The notes: a model not told the origin generated them from the letters alone. A stretch of DNA of 64,000 bases from Pleurotus djamor (GCA_029747585.1 JAPEVF010000114.1:1-64000); one strand, 5' to 3'; shown: positions 41,989 to 56,900, counted from the stretch's first letter. A program made the numbers and translations.

Positions 41989-43636
41989 ATGGCCACTAGC
42001 CGCGTCGTTTATCTACCTGAATTCCTCATCGGTCTATTCAAACAAATTTCTGAGGATCAATATCGCAGCTGCGCGCTAGTATGCACGGCCTGGTCGGACC
42101 TCGTATTGGATCTCATATGGCGCGAAATTCATGGATACAACTTGAAGAGGCTATTTCAACTTCTGGCGCCCCTTGTAAATGATGAAGAAGGGAAATGCTT
42201 TGTATGTAAGCTTCCAGAGTGCTCCGTGAATCTATTCTTATACACGGTTCTTTGATATGTTTTTTCGTCATTTTACACAGTACTTTTCTCGACCAATCCA
42301 ACTGGATGATTGGGACACTTTCAAAAAGTATAGCCATAGGGTCCGGGTGCTGAGCTGCGACTCTCATCGTCTCCACCCCTCTGTCTTCGCGATTGTCGCA
42401 TCGGTATGTCCGTATGCTGGACCCCTACTCCCAAATCTCTGCGAATTGCAGAGCAACCACGACTTCAACGTGACGCATCTTTTTGCCAGCAGCCGCGGCC
42501 TATCATTAACAGCACATAACTCTAATATAACAACATATGAACTTCACTCCTACAGTGCGCTGGAAAAAGAACTCGAGCTCGTTGTTCAGTATATCCCGGT
42601 CTGGATGCCAAATATCCAGACTATGTCATTCCACCCAACCCCGGAAATGGATCTCTCGCAAGTAACAACTCAAATCATCCCGGAATTGCGGTTCCTGCAT
42701 ACGCTTGACATTCAAATGTCTCATCTCACGTCTGAAGTCACCGATGCACTCGCGGAATTGCCGTTGCTAAGGTCGCTGTGCGGGACTGGTATGAACGATA
42801 ACTCGCATCTCGCCTTCTCTGACGAGCTAGAGCCAGAGAGTTTTCCGGTCCTGGAAACGCTCAAGCTTACCATGTCTATGGAAAGGACTGCTCTGTGCTT
42901 CGATTCGGAATTCACTCCCCCGTGTCTCAAGACCTTGTCTATTGAAGCGTGCTATGACGCACATGGGGAGCACTATGCATCCACCATCGAATGGGTTGGC
43001 GGTCAGCTACCTTTGATCGAGTCGTTGACGATATATGTTGATGCTGAAGATGGGATGGGAATGTACGAGCATCCAGACGAGCAGACCCAGCTTTTGCTTT
43101 CGGCAATGAAGCCGCTGTACACCTGTACTCGTCTATCTTCACTCACCATATCATACCCCATCCCTATTGTCATGGAAGAGGATGAACTCGTCGCTCTCGT
43201 GACGGCCCTTCCAACCCTCCGCCGCCTAAGCCTAGGCCAGTTCCAAATCATGCTTCCTCCCAGTAAATCGATCACAAACACATTCGCTTCTGGAATCTCC
43301 CCGTCAATCCTCCCCATCCTCGCCCCCTTGTGTCCATCCCTCGAATACCTCTCCCTCTACATGTCGTTCAGAAACTTGTCGAATTCCGAGTCCCTCCCCG
43401 TCGTCAATGCCAGTACGCGTTTTAAGAGCTTACGAACGTTTGATGTATGGGAGTCGTCGTTTAAGAGATCGAGTGTTATGGTCGTTGCGTTATTCTTGAG
43501 CAGGATATTACCGAGCTTCTGTGAGGTTGAGTACCGGAAGAGAGAGGAGGTCGCGACTGTGTGGAAGCGCGTGGTGGAGGCACTGAAGATCATCCGGATG
43601 GCTCAAGGCGATGTGGCGGTTGAAAAGTCGTCGTGA
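41989..43636 (+). CDS. F-box/LRR-like protein 6 (subfamily II)
   Basis: Exons 41989-42201 and 42281-43636; about 522 residues. The N-terminus defines a second subfamily: MATSRVVYLPEFLIGLFKQI, CALVCTAWSDLVLDLIWREI, LFQLLAPLVND. Exon 2 opens YFSRPIQLDDWDTFKKYSHR and has LHPSVFAIVASVCPYAGPLL, leucine-rich segments (LPLLRSLCGTG, CTRLSSLTISYPIPIVMEED, LPTLRRLSLGQFQ) and ends EALKIIRMAQGD. No break. The first of three tandem subfamily II genes in the same orientation. Confidence 0.87.
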
Positions 43637-43889
43637 CATGACCCCCTTACACGACTGAAGGAATACCGTTTAAATGTAGAACCGTGAACGGTCTCCCCAG
43701 GCTGCGACGCCGAGCGAGCTGCATCATTGAAAACGTATTTAGGACAACCCTCCACCAAGGGATTCTAGCTGGGACATACGCAGTATATAACTCTTGATAC
43801 ACTCAGATGGCGACTACATTTCACGTCCTCTGATGCCTCCCTTTGTCCCAGCCGAGGAAAGACAATTCCTCTGGTACACCAGGGGCTTT
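43637..43889. other. Intergenic between F-box genes 6 and 7
   Basis: Nothing assignable apart from the box at its right end. Confidence 0.5.
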
Positions 43890-43902
43890 CGCGGCCATGT
43901 GA
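43890..43902 (+). promoter_or_regulatory. CGCGRCCAYGTGA box upstream of F-box gene 7
   Basis: CGCGGCCATGTGA, 66 bases upstream of the ATG; preceded by AGGGGCTTT. Confidence 0.55.
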
Positions 43903-43968
43903 CCTACATACCTAACATATTGCACCGACAAACAGAATCCGGATTCCGATTCATCCCAAACTCTACCA

Positions 43969-45631
43969 ATGGCCACTAGTCGCGTCGTCGTCCTACCCGA
44001 ATTTCTTATTGGCCTTTTCAAGCAAACTCACGACAATGACTATGCTAGCTGCGCCTTGGTGTGCAAGCTTTGGTCGGATTTCGTTTTGGACTGTGCATGG
44101 CGCAAAATCAGTGATGACTCCATGGGGCCCAGTCTTAGGAAGCTTTTTCAACTTCTCGCGCCCCTCTGCCTCGACGAGAGGAAGAGGCGCTATGTGAGTA
44201 TCTTCCTAAATTATCCTGAAGATACGCTATTCAATTCGATGCATTTTCTCTGTTCTACCTAGTACTTTTCTCGGCCGATCAGACCCGCCGACTGGGACAT
44301 ATTCAAAAANGTACTACCACAGAATACGAACCATAAACTGCCAATTTCACGGCATCCACTCGTCCGTCTTCGCTGCCGTCGTGTCTACATGTCCATATCC
44401 AGGACCCCTACTCCCAAACCTCTGCGAATTGATCAGTGACTCCAGCTTTGATGTTATCAACGTGTTTGCCAGCAACCGAGGTCTATCCTCTTCGTCCTCT
44501 TCGAACCTCAAAATAACGGCATATCATCTTTTCAACTGCACTGGAGGGAAGGAGCTCAAACTCATCGTTCGGCATATCCCTCTCTGGATGCCGAATATCC
44601 GGTCTATGACATTCCAATCGAGCACAGAAGACGAACTAACCAAAGAAATGACGGAGATTATTCCGAAGCTGAGGTTTCTGAATACGCTTCATATCCAAAT
44701 GGCTTATCTTACACCCAAGGTCACCGAAGCACTCGCGCGGCTACCCTGTCTAAGGTTGCTGAGTGGAGATGGTTCGTATGATGATCTGGAGTATGTCTTT
44801 TCTGACAAACTGCAGCCGGAGAGTTTTCCGGTCTTGGAAGAGCTCAGCTTGTTCATGGACATGGATAGGACTGCTGTGTGCTTCAGCTCGTCATTCGCTC
44901 CTACTTGCCTCAAGAATCTTTCAATTGGCGCGCGTTACGCTGTACCTGCAACGAGTTTTGCATCCACCATTCATTGGGCCGCTTGCCAAACGCCTTTACT
45001 CGAATCCCTGTCGATATGCGTCGATCCTGAAGACCCCATGGGGCCGTTTGAAGCTGTGGAAGACATACTCCCGTTATTGCTTTCGGTCATGCGGCCGCTG
45101 TATACATGTGCTCACTTATCCTCACTCGCGATCTCTTACTCCATACCTATATCAATGGAAGAGTCCGAGCTCATCGCTTTGGTGACAGCCCTTCCTACCC
45201 TCCGTCGCTTAGACCTAGGTCAATTCCAAACCATCCCTCCTACGGACACGGACAACTCAAACTCCACTTCTTCCCCCTCGCAACCTGGCATCTCCTCCTC
45301 ATTCCTTCCTACCCTTGCTCCCCTCTGCGCATCCTTGGAATTTCTCTGCCTCTATATATCATTCAACAACCTGTCAAACCCCGAATCCCTGCCCGTCGTC
45401 ACCACGCGCTTCAAGAGCTTACGAACGTTCGATGTATGGCAATCGCCATGCAAGGACTCGAGTCCTGTTGTTGCCGCGTTGTTCATGGGTAGGCTGCTAC
45501 CGAGCTTCTGTGAGCTGACATATAGGAAGACGAGACGCTCAGCGTGGAAGGATGTGATTTCTGCACTGCAGGTCGTTCGGATGGCTCGGAGTGACGGGGT
45601 GGAAGAGTGTGGTTCAACGTTGGCGTGCTGA
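43969..45631 (+). CDS. F-box/LRR-like protein 7 (subfamily II), one N-related frame break
   Basis: Exons 43969-44193 and 44263-45631. F-box: MATSRVVVLPEFLIGLFKQT, CALVCKLWSDFVLDCAWRKI, LRKLFQLLAPLCLD. Exon 2 begins YFSRPIRPADWDIFKK; an N at 44310 after five A adds a base, and the frame resumes as YYHRIRTI. The leucine-rich body (LPCLRLLSGDG, CAHLSSLAISYSIPISMEES, LPTLRRLDLGQFQ) contains a Ser/Asn-rich insertion, and the C-terminus is ISALQVVRMARSDG. The break is probably a sequence error. Confidence 0.82.
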
Positions 45632-45928
45632 CCGTGAAACGAGGCCATGAATGCTGGAACTTGTATGTCACTCGAGGAACCACTCTAGAAGGCTCTCCCG
45701 AAGATAAATATACTAATAGGGATGCCTTTCCCCAGAGTCGCGTGTTCAAATTAGTTTTCATTTTCGCTGGGAGGAATGCTATTCGGGCTCACTACCGATT
45801 TTGAACATTCCATCAGCTCTAAGCTGGCTCTTCTAGTCCTCCATTTGTAGTTCTTTTTGTCCTGCCGAACCAACACGAACGTCTCAGTTCAAGTTGGTCG
45901 TAGTCTGAGGCCAATTAGGGGCAGCTAT
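45632..45928. other. Intergenic between F-box genes 7 and 8
   Basis: Nothing assignable apart from the box at its right end. Confidence 0.5.
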
Positions 45929-45941
45929 CGCGACCATGTGA
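45929..45941 (+). promoter_or_regulatory. CGCGRCCAYGTGA box upstream of F-box gene 8
   Basis: CGCGACCATGTGA, 69 bases upstream of the ATG; preceded by AGGGGCAGCTAT. Confidence 0.55.
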
Positions 45942-46010
45942 CCGCGCACTGCACCTGCCAGGCCGCGCAATCTTTGCGGTTCTTGAGTCTTGACTCAAAC
46001 CACCATCGCG

Positions 46011-47613
46011 ATGGCCACCAGCCGCGTCGTCTTCCTTCCCGAATTCCTCATCGGACTTTTCAAATATCTTACAGAGAGAGATTACGCCCGCTGTGCGTTA
46101 GTATGCAAGGTCTGGTCAGACCTCGTGTTGGACTGTGCCTGGCGCGAAATCCGTAGCTTCTGGCTTTACAAGCTGTTCCAACTCTTAGCTCCCCTTGCTC
46201 AGGACAATGAGAGTAATCTAAATGTACGTAAACCTTGCAAAGAACCATTTCTTCATAGTTGATAATGGTCTTTGAGTCTAGTACTTTGCTCGGCCAATCC
46301 ACCCCGGGGCTTGGGAGGTATTCAAGAAATACAGCCGTAGGATTCGGGTTTTGGACTGTGACAACCACGATCTCCATTCTTCTGTCTTTTCCTTGGTTGC
46401 GTCTACTTGCCCGTTTCCAGGACCCCTGCTACCAAACCTTTGCGAGTTCACCAGCGGCTCCGATTTCAATGTGACTCAGTTGTTCGCTAGCACCCGCGGT
46501 CCAAGTCCGTCATCTTCCAACATAACGACATATCACCTCGAAAACGACTGTTCGAAGGGGAGAGAACTCGAACTCACTGTACAGTTTATCCCTGAATGGA
46601 TGCCGAATATACAGCATATGACGTTGGATCCTGACACGGAAGCTGAGTTCTCGCAAGAGCTCGCTGGGATCATCCCGAAGCTGCAGTGTTTGCAGACGCT
46701 CAAAATCCATATGTATCACCTCTCCGCTGAAGTCTCCAAAGCTCTTTCCGAGTCGCCGTCGCTGAAATCGCTCACTGGCCATGGTCACCATCAGAACATG
46801 GACGACATCTTCTTACTCGAACTCCATGCAGAAAGCTTCCCTGCTCTGGAACACCTCGAGCTTCCCATATCATTGGATCGGTTCGCCGCCCGCTTGAACT
46901 CTGCATTCTCTCCTCGATGTCTCAAGACATTGTCGCTCACGGCCTACTACGACGCGGACGCAAAGAGCTATGAATCGATCATTCGATGGGCCGCTCGTCA
47001 AGTGCCGTTACTCGAGTCATTGTCGATAAGCATTGACGATGAAGATGAGACGAAGATGTATGAAGAAGTCAAGAAACCAATGCTATTTTCGGGTCTCAAG
47101 CCATTGTATACGTGCAAACACCTATCGTCACTTGAGATATCGCACCCCCTGCCCATCAATACAGAAGAGTGTGACCTCGTCGCGCTCGTCACGGCCCTTC
47201 CATCGCTCCGCCACTTGAACCTTGGCCAGTTTATTCGCATCCCGCCCAACACAAAACCATCCATCTCCCTATCTACCCTCGCCGTCCTTGCCCCATTATG
47301 CCCATCCCTGGAGTTTCTCTGCCTCTACATCTCATTCAGTCCCTCGTCGAATCCGAAAGCATTGCCCGTTGTTAAGGTGCCTTTCAAGAGCCTACAGACA
47401 TTGGATGTTTGGGAGTCGCCTTGCAAGACTTCGAGTTCTGCTAGTGTGGCGTTGTTCTTGAGCAGGGTCTTGCCGCGATCTTGCAATGTTGCGTACAGGA
47501 AGAAGACTAGGGATACAACATGGCACCAAGTCGGTTCCGTTTTGAAGGTCATCCGAATGGGCCAAGGCGATGTGGTGGGGAGGAGCGGTCTGCTCGCCGC
47601 TCGACCGCTATGA
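46011..47613 (+). CDS. F-box/LRR-like protein 8 (subfamily II)
   Basis: Exons 46011-46223 and 46282-47613; about 514 residues, intact. F-box: MATSRVVFLPEFLIGLFKYL, CALVCKVWSDLVLDCAWREI, LYKLFQLLAPLAQD. Exon 2: YFARPIHPGAWEVFKKYSRR-like opening, then CPFPGPLLPNLCEFTSG, SPSLKSLTGHG, CKHLSSLEISHPLPINTEE, LPSLRHLNLGQF and SVLKVIRMGQGDV. The start at 46011 is preferred over an upstream in-frame ATG because it matches MATSRVV of the two paralogues. Confidence 0.87.
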
Positions 47614-48599
47614 GGGATATGGCACAGTGAATGGCGGGAGAAGCAGAGAAAACTCTTGAATGCTGGGTTGTCGATTGGGTTGTCATATAAACGCAGATTT
47701 CCATGCTCGCAGTTGTGCGCGTGATGGAACCAAGCTTTCCGATGGATCTAGTGGATGGGTCCTGTACTTAATGATCATTGAAGACGAACTCGCAAGCCCT
47801 TCTTGACATCAATCCACCAAGCCTTATGGAGGCTTCCCATAAATAACCGCAGTCTCTGTATCCCCTGCCTTGCTAGCCAACGCCTTGTTCGCCTTTGAAT
47901 CATAGGATGTTTCAACCGAGAGACATCGGATTCGAACGTTCGCGGCCTTCGAGAAACGGGGTCCCAGAAAACAACCCCCAATGTAGCCTCCATACGCGGC
48001 GTATCTTTGAGATACTGTATTGAAAACGTTCACAAGCCTAACTGCTTCGATGAAGTCACACTGAGGTACACTTTTACTCTCAGCACTCTCGCTATCCTTG
48101 CTAACCGCTTATTGAAGGTTGAAGGCTCAAATTTCATAGTCGACCGTCAAGTGACTTCCAATTTTCCTGTATAATCATCTGAGCCCTCTCGAGACCAGTA
48201 TATCTGGTAGATTTTGGGCTCCGGAAACACAGAAACTCCACCGAAGCAACAATCTTACAGCGATTGGACTGGTGGTGACCTGTCCAGCAACACAGCCTTC
48301 CGGTCCCCCGTCCATCCCCAGCACAACATCTTTGTGGTTTCTCAACTACGTGAGTTCAGATCACTATTTATTAGCGAGATGCCGTTCTCATCACCGCTAA
48401 TCCTCACACGGGACGTGAACATGTAACCAGTGTTGATTGTACTTTCGTCGTAAAGAAGTGACGACGGGGTAGAGCAGGGAAAGTAAGGAATATAGCGATG
48501 ACAGTGTGTTGATGGACGAAGGAACGATAGTGCGTAGTGAAACAATGACCCCAAAATTGATTGAGACCGATGAATTGTGTGGCGTAAGAAAACAAAATA
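47614..48599. other. Intergenic with one unassigned minus-strand ORF
   Basis: A minus-strand frame around 47824-48060 (CDFIEAVRLVNVFNTVSQR, AYGGYIGGCFLG, ALASKAGDTETAVIYGKPP) stays open for about 80 codons and could be the 3' end of a decayed gene. No start, intron or family is clear. The rest shows nothing. Confidence 0.3.
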
Positions 48600-48683
48600 T
48601 GGACACATTGGGAATTGAACCCAACCCCTCCCGCAGACATGAACATGCTAAGCGGGCGTGATAACCAACTACACCATGAGCCC
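48600..48683 (-). tRNA. tRNA-Ala(AGC), intron-containing, second copy
   Basis: Exonic sequence matches the tRNA at 27367 (acceptor GGGCTCA with G3-U70, loop TTAGCA, T-arm TTGGGTTCAATTCCCAA); the intron differs (tgttcatgtc instead of tgctacatgtt). Minus strand, followed by TTTTGTTTTC. Confidence 0.92.
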
Positions 48684-49050
48684 GCGGTGACAAGGTCTGA
48701 CAAATACACCTACGATATTCTGGGCCTGAGTGAGTTTGCTACCAACCGAAACCACATCAATATTCTTATTGTTGCGAACCAACCTACGACACAAGGAAAT
48801 CCACCAAGTCATTCGCATTATCTCTAATACTATACACATCATTACTTGAGCTAACATGTTCAATGGAGTTTCGGAAAAAAAANGGAAGAAAAAGGACAGC
48901 GAAGATAATAACCCTTCCTATGCTAACAAAGAAGTAAAAGCTGGCAAAAACAAACTTGGGGAAAACGAGGAGGGAGGGCAGGAGGAGGAAAAGGAGGGGG
49001 TAGGTAAAGTGTCCAAGGCGCTCCGAATTCCCTACAAAACCAACCTCAAG
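48684..49050. other. Intergenic, purine-rich 3' of calcineurin
   Basis: 48875-49010 is A/G-rich (an N at 48883 follows eight A) and probably the 3' UTR/terminator region of the minus-strand calcineurin gene. Confidence 0.4.
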
Positions 49051-51831
<2,781 letters not shown>

Positions 51832-52228
51832 CGTCGTGGTGGTCGTAAAGCAAGCAGGGCAAGAACGTGATGCACGGCGGCAATTGATCTCTCGAGGTTT
51901 GTGAGTATTTGGCGCGATAAATTCCTGGCGACCTCCTTGACGATGATGCGATGGCTTGGTTGTATGGTCAGGACTTCAACTTGGGCTGTATACGGTTTGC
52001 AAGGAACTTGGAAAGCGATTGTGCCAGTGGAGGCAGTGACGCCTGCATGGAACGTCAGGCGGGGTTTCAAGCTGATTGCTAAATCTATGTGCATCATCCA
52101 CATCTATGATTTCATTTTCCAAGTCCTCAATGCGGCTGTTATATGTATCTTATTTTGTGTACCAGTGATACAGCTTCTGACTCAATGGTCCGACGGTGAT
52201 GGTGATGATGAACAGCTCTTGCATATGT
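51832..52228. other. Intergenic upstream of calcineurin
   Basis: 397 bases between the calcineurin ATG and the UNC-50 stop; must contain the calcineurin promoter. A plus frame (51901-52272) is open but has no motif. Confidence 0.45.
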
Positions 52229-53669
52229 CTATGACCCAAAATACGCCTGTAGGACATACTGTGCGACATTAAAGCCAAGCAAAGAGGCGACATAACCCGT
52301 GAACAGAGGAAGAAGCGGTGAAAGAAGCAGCTCCGACCGCACGAGGAACGGCAATGCTGGTAACAGACCGATTAATATAGGTTTCACGAATCGCACAAAA
52401 CAAGACTAAACTCACCATTCAAGCCTAGATATACACCATAGATGTACTGCGCGAAGCTACAACAGCAAAATCAATTACTACTTCAACTGCGGTGAAACGA
52501 CAGACTACGCACGCGACAAGGTAAAGAGTGTTGCCCACCCAAAGGCACACCCAGATCTTCTTCAGGATGATCGGGAGAAGAAACAGCTGCGCGATGTACA
52601 GCGTCAAGAAAAGCGGAAAGAACGCATTGGTGTGTACATCGAACGCGTATGCCCATTCGACCGTCGAGTCGGCGGGTGTTGAATGGGATGGGGGAGATAG
52701 AAGTAGGCGGTTGGATGTGAACCTAAGGAGGGTTGAGAGTCAGACTGCACGAATTCACCAAGTTTACGCACCAGAGGATAGTTGCTACTACGATCCCGGT
52801 CAAAAGATAATCACGGATGACCATAAGAATGGCGAGCCATAATGCCTCCAATGGGCCCAAGGAATACACTACCGACCAGGCGATAGCAGACACTGGATAC
52901 GCGGTCAGCGAAGCACGATAGCTGGAGTTGAACACGACGCACCGCACAGACACGCGCTTATCAATACGAGAATGGCTGGGTCATCCCGTGCCCAAGTGTT
53001 CTTGGTTTCTAAGCTCACGTCAAAAATACGCCTGTTCCAAGTAGATGAACCACTTACGTTTATGAAAGTAGACGTTCCGATACCTGGAAAGACATGCAAA
53101 GTATTCAGAATTCGACCCAGAAAGACACCAATATTGAGAAGCAGCTAGTGAAGGATTCCGCAAGAGTTCGGGGACACGATTCGGAAGGGGATTCGGTCTT
53201 CAAGCCACTGCCTGAGTCGCATGAGTGGTATGACAGCCGTGATCCAGCTGTGCCCAGCATCAAGTACTCTGACATTCAGAAACGATGATTCGGGTCGAAT
53301 CTTCCCATTTCCCGTGGCACTGGATGGGATACTGAATCCCCTCGCGCATCATCCCTCCAAAATAAAGGCTGGGTCCTCTTCTGATTGTGTTCGCGAATCC
53401 GGGCCGATTCCCTCACTCTGAATCGTCACGAATAGACCACTGGCACTTACACTCTTTTGGGTGCCAGACAGAGGTATGTGAGCTGCCACGCGGCGAGCTC
53501 AAAGTCCTATCATCCCACCAGAAGTGAGAGCTAGAAAAGACACATTTGATCCATTACTCGCCATTTGTTGAAACCGATGCAAACGCCTGAATATTACAGG
53601 AACGCGGTGCGACAAAGCACCTGGCGGTGACCTGCTGCCTGGAGAACCGTTCTCGGGAGAGTAAGACAT
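52229..53669 (-). CDS. UNC-50/Gmh1 family Golgi membrane protein
   Basis: A small multi-pass protein of the Golgi, found in most eukaryotes and linked to Arf-GEF recruitment and receptor transport. Start MSYSPENGSPGSRSPPGAL at 53669. Conserved blocks: VIFRRLHRFQQM; DFELAAWQLTYLCLAPKRV (exon ending 53451); YRNVYFHK (from 53083); QTKNTWARDDPAILVL; AIAWSVVYSLGPLEALWLAI; STVEWAYAFDVHTNAFFPLF; LFLLPIILKKIWVCLWVGN; QYIYGVYLGLNA; LPFLVRSELLLSPLLPLF; ending VAQYVLQAYFGS. Introns are mostly short, but the one between APKRV and YRNVY is 367 bases (53084-53450), much longer than the others nearby. No break. Confidence 0.9.
53094..53288 (+). CDS. Small ORF antisense within a long UNC-50 intron, uncertain
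   Basis: 64 codons, starting MQSIQNSTQKDTNIEKQLVK and ending SIKYSDIQKR. Hydrophilic, charged, no signal or domain. It lies wholly inside the only long intron of the UNC-50 gene on the opposite strand. It may be chance or a relic of an insertion. Confidence 0.25.
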   Translation: MQSIQNSTQKDTNIEKQLVKDSARVRGHDSEGDSVFKPLPESHEWYDSRDPAVPSIKYSDIQKR

Positions 53670-53927
53670 TGAGCTTGGTATGACCAAGTTGATTGGCGGG
53701 CCTCTGGCGCGAAGGAAAGCCAGAACTGCGGCGAAAGTGTGCGACGGGGTTGGAGGAGGATGTCACGAACGATGACCAGACCGAGGTGTTCCCGTCGGAG
53801 GCCCAAACCAATGAAGCGGCGCTCAAAATAAATGAGACGCGCTGCCGCGCCCCCATCCTGACTTGGAATTTTCGAAAACGCCCATTCTCCTCCTTCAAGC
53901 TTCATCCCTTCCTCCCACTCCGCCGCG
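53670..53927. promoter_or_regulatory. Bidirectional promoter region between UNC-50 and the WW gene
   Basis: The start codons of the two divergent genes are 258 bases apart. No TATA box is clear, in line with housekeeping promoters. Confidence 0.5.
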
Positions 53928-56900
53928 ATGGAAGACGACAACGAGGTGCTCGACTGGGGAAACGAGGACGATGAGCAGCATTTCTCAGAAAGGACTCGCA
54001 GAGGTACTCCTACTTTTCACGATGCCCACCACCAGAGCCTTGCAGGTTCTGGTGATGCTGACGACGCAGAGGATGCAGTCTCGCTCGGTGGTGACGACGA
54101 CGAGCCCCAGGAGCTGAGCTCCTTNGACGNACGTCGGGAGCCAGTGACGGCTAATGCGTCGTCAGCATCGTTAGTGCGCNCCAGGTCGGTGGAAGGGTCT
54201 CAGCCACAACAGTCGGTCGAGACTCAGCAAGTTTCGCCACGACAACGAAGACGGTCAGGAAGCCCACCGCAAGAGACACATTCTCGAGCGAACTCAGTGT
54301 CTACGGTCCAGTCACCTCAGCGCGCTCTGATCCATGCATTACCACCAAAGCCTCTTGCAGCCAGTGTCCCTTTCTTACCTCCTTCTCACCCGTCTATCAT
54401 AGAGGCTACAGCTATGTCGCGCAGCCGAGAGAAGACAAAATCCAACGGAGCCAGCCCGACAAAACCCCTTTCGTCTGCGGACATCCCCGCAGACCCCCCT
54501 CTCCCTGCGGATTGGGAAGTTAGGTATCCTCGTAACGGTGGTCGCGGTCAATATTACTACAATACCCGCACTCACGAATCTACTTGGACTCGACCAGGTT
54601 CTACNTCGATTCCAGTTGCAGACAACGCGTTGGGTCATGGCAATGGATACGCAGAAGCCTCAAACCCAAGNCGGTCNATTACTGCACGCGATGAACAACC
54701 TAGCGGTCGCAGAAGCCCGCCTCCCGTTCGTCTCTTTGACTCGTATCGTCCAGGGATTTCTTCTCCGCCNCGTCCCAGTCGTGTGGCCGATCTTCCGGCT
54801 GCTGGACCACTCAGTTATGAAGATCGACATTATCGACCAGGCGAAGACAATTCTGTTCCTCCTGCTGACCTTCGGGACGGTGTGAGCCAGGCTCCAGCTC
54901 CGAATACTCATCCCTTGCCGCCTAGGCATGTGTCTCGTAGCTCTCACTCCCCACCTAGGCCTCATGACAATCTCAGCTCAAGAGGGACAGGCGCCCGTCA
55001 AATGCGCCCACAGAGATCAGGTCGCAAATCCGACGCAAGGGATGACTCATCTGATCGACATTGGGTTGCCTCTGATCACTGGGTCGCTCCTGATGCTCGG
55101 CCTGCTTCGAGTGTCTCTACCTCTGCAGAGCATGCAATTCGACCTGAACAACCTCCTCTCAATGNCCGTCGTGGGCCACGACCTGAGCCTCGTTCCGGGC
55201 GTCCTTCTCAAGCGCANTTGGATCGTCACGATAATCATAAACAAAGTCAACAACAACCTGCGTACAATGATTCACTGAGCGCTTCCGCCCCANCCAGTAC
55301 GTTATTAGCCTCCACCCTATCTTCCCACCTCCCGTTCCTACTATCGTACTCGATATTGGCGGTCCCTACGGCGTCGGTTGTTATGGCACAAAGANCNATG
55401 CTGGTATCCTAGTCAGNTNGCGAGNGATACCTCTCTCTCGTCNGTACAAGGAAACAGGCTGTTGTCTTTGTCTGTCCTATGGCGCCGTAGNTGGNNCGCT
55501 GGGTATCTCGGCTCCNTTCCTCCNNGATCGATTTCGAGGACNCGNACATCATTGGACTTCCGCTGTTNCTGCNTCTCTCTATCCCCCTCTTTNCTTATTC
55601 TCTGCCTCTGTTATCGTTGTCATCATGTGTTCTCAATGGCCCCCCTGTTTCTCCTTTGATTGGTTTTNACAGGGAANAGATCTCCNCCTCCGCCTGTGCG
55701 AGACTACGAAGTACCATTGGAGCCGAAGATATCTGCACCGTTAAGAACGCCAGCGACGAACAGTGCGCTGCCTCCTGNGGGCCAAGCAAATAGAGGAGAT
55801 AGGCCTTCACGATTCGATCGACCTGATGNCGTGCCTTCAGATANCTTTGCGCACAAGCCAACATCACCGGTGTTACAGAGAGCGTCGTACCCGGAACCTA
55901 GTCAAGTTGGGGACACCTACGCGCCGCTTGACAATATTGGCAATGGCTCTGCACGCGGTCGTGACCGAGATGATGCACCTTCCTCTTCTCGTCCCAGTGA
56001 AGCTCGTATTGACCGTCAACCACAGACGCAATATCCTCCTCGAGATGGACATGATGCACCCTCAATTTACCCCCCACGTGGCCTTCCACCTGATGATGCA
56101 AGAGTATCTCCCCCTCCGGACACAACTCGTGAGTTTTATCAACCTGATCATCTTTTATTGGTTTACTTATCTTGGTTTAGGTCGTGTCCGTGCGCCCCTC
56201 CCTCCCCAAAACACTCAGTTCCGTCAAGAGATACGAAAGAAGCCGNTGGCCTCTGCGGAGATACCTGCGCCTCCGTCNATGCCCCGAGAGAGGGTTGANC
56301 GAAGTGCACCTTCTCTTCCCCCTTCTGGTCCGCGTAGCAGAGATCCCCCTCCNCCGCCATTTCCTCGTGACAGGGATGGTTACAATGATATGAACCGCCG
56401 ACCNCCACCTCCCTCTAACACTGTTGACCGTCGCCCTGATATGGATCGACGTGGACCTGTGAAGGATGTTGACATGGATGTAGATGGTGATCGGTATTCG
56501 CGAGGACGAATGACTGTTCCTAATGATGCCATTGCACGAGCGACGTCTGGGGGTACGGGCGATGGGAATCCCAATGCAGGGAATGATGTTCCTAAAGGAC
56601 CTAGGGCGATGGTCACGCCTAATATGTCGCAAGGTCCACCCCGAAGTCCTCCCCCGCATTATGGCGGGCCATCTTCTGCTCCTTGGGGATCGAGAGATCG
56701 GTCACCTCCACCGCGTCGTGACCAATTTGACGAACGTGACCGTGATCGTTATCCCCGTGGTCCTGGTCCGGGGATGGATTCGGGNCGACGAGTGGAGGAA
56801 TACCCAGTTAGACAAGCGAACGATGTGCATGTGCACCCGCACGCTTACCCTGATCCTCATGTACGTCCTCCGGCTTTGATTTCCCTGCGTTAGCAAGNGC

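Noticed and set aside
42721..43317. Antisense ORFs in F-box genes (several similar cases)
   Set aside because: They recur at the same relative place in all paralogues because the sense coding is conserved; no independent evidence.
48397..48709. Minus-strand ORFs of about 100 codons
   Set aside because: Same artefact: they translate the second tRNA-Ala gene.
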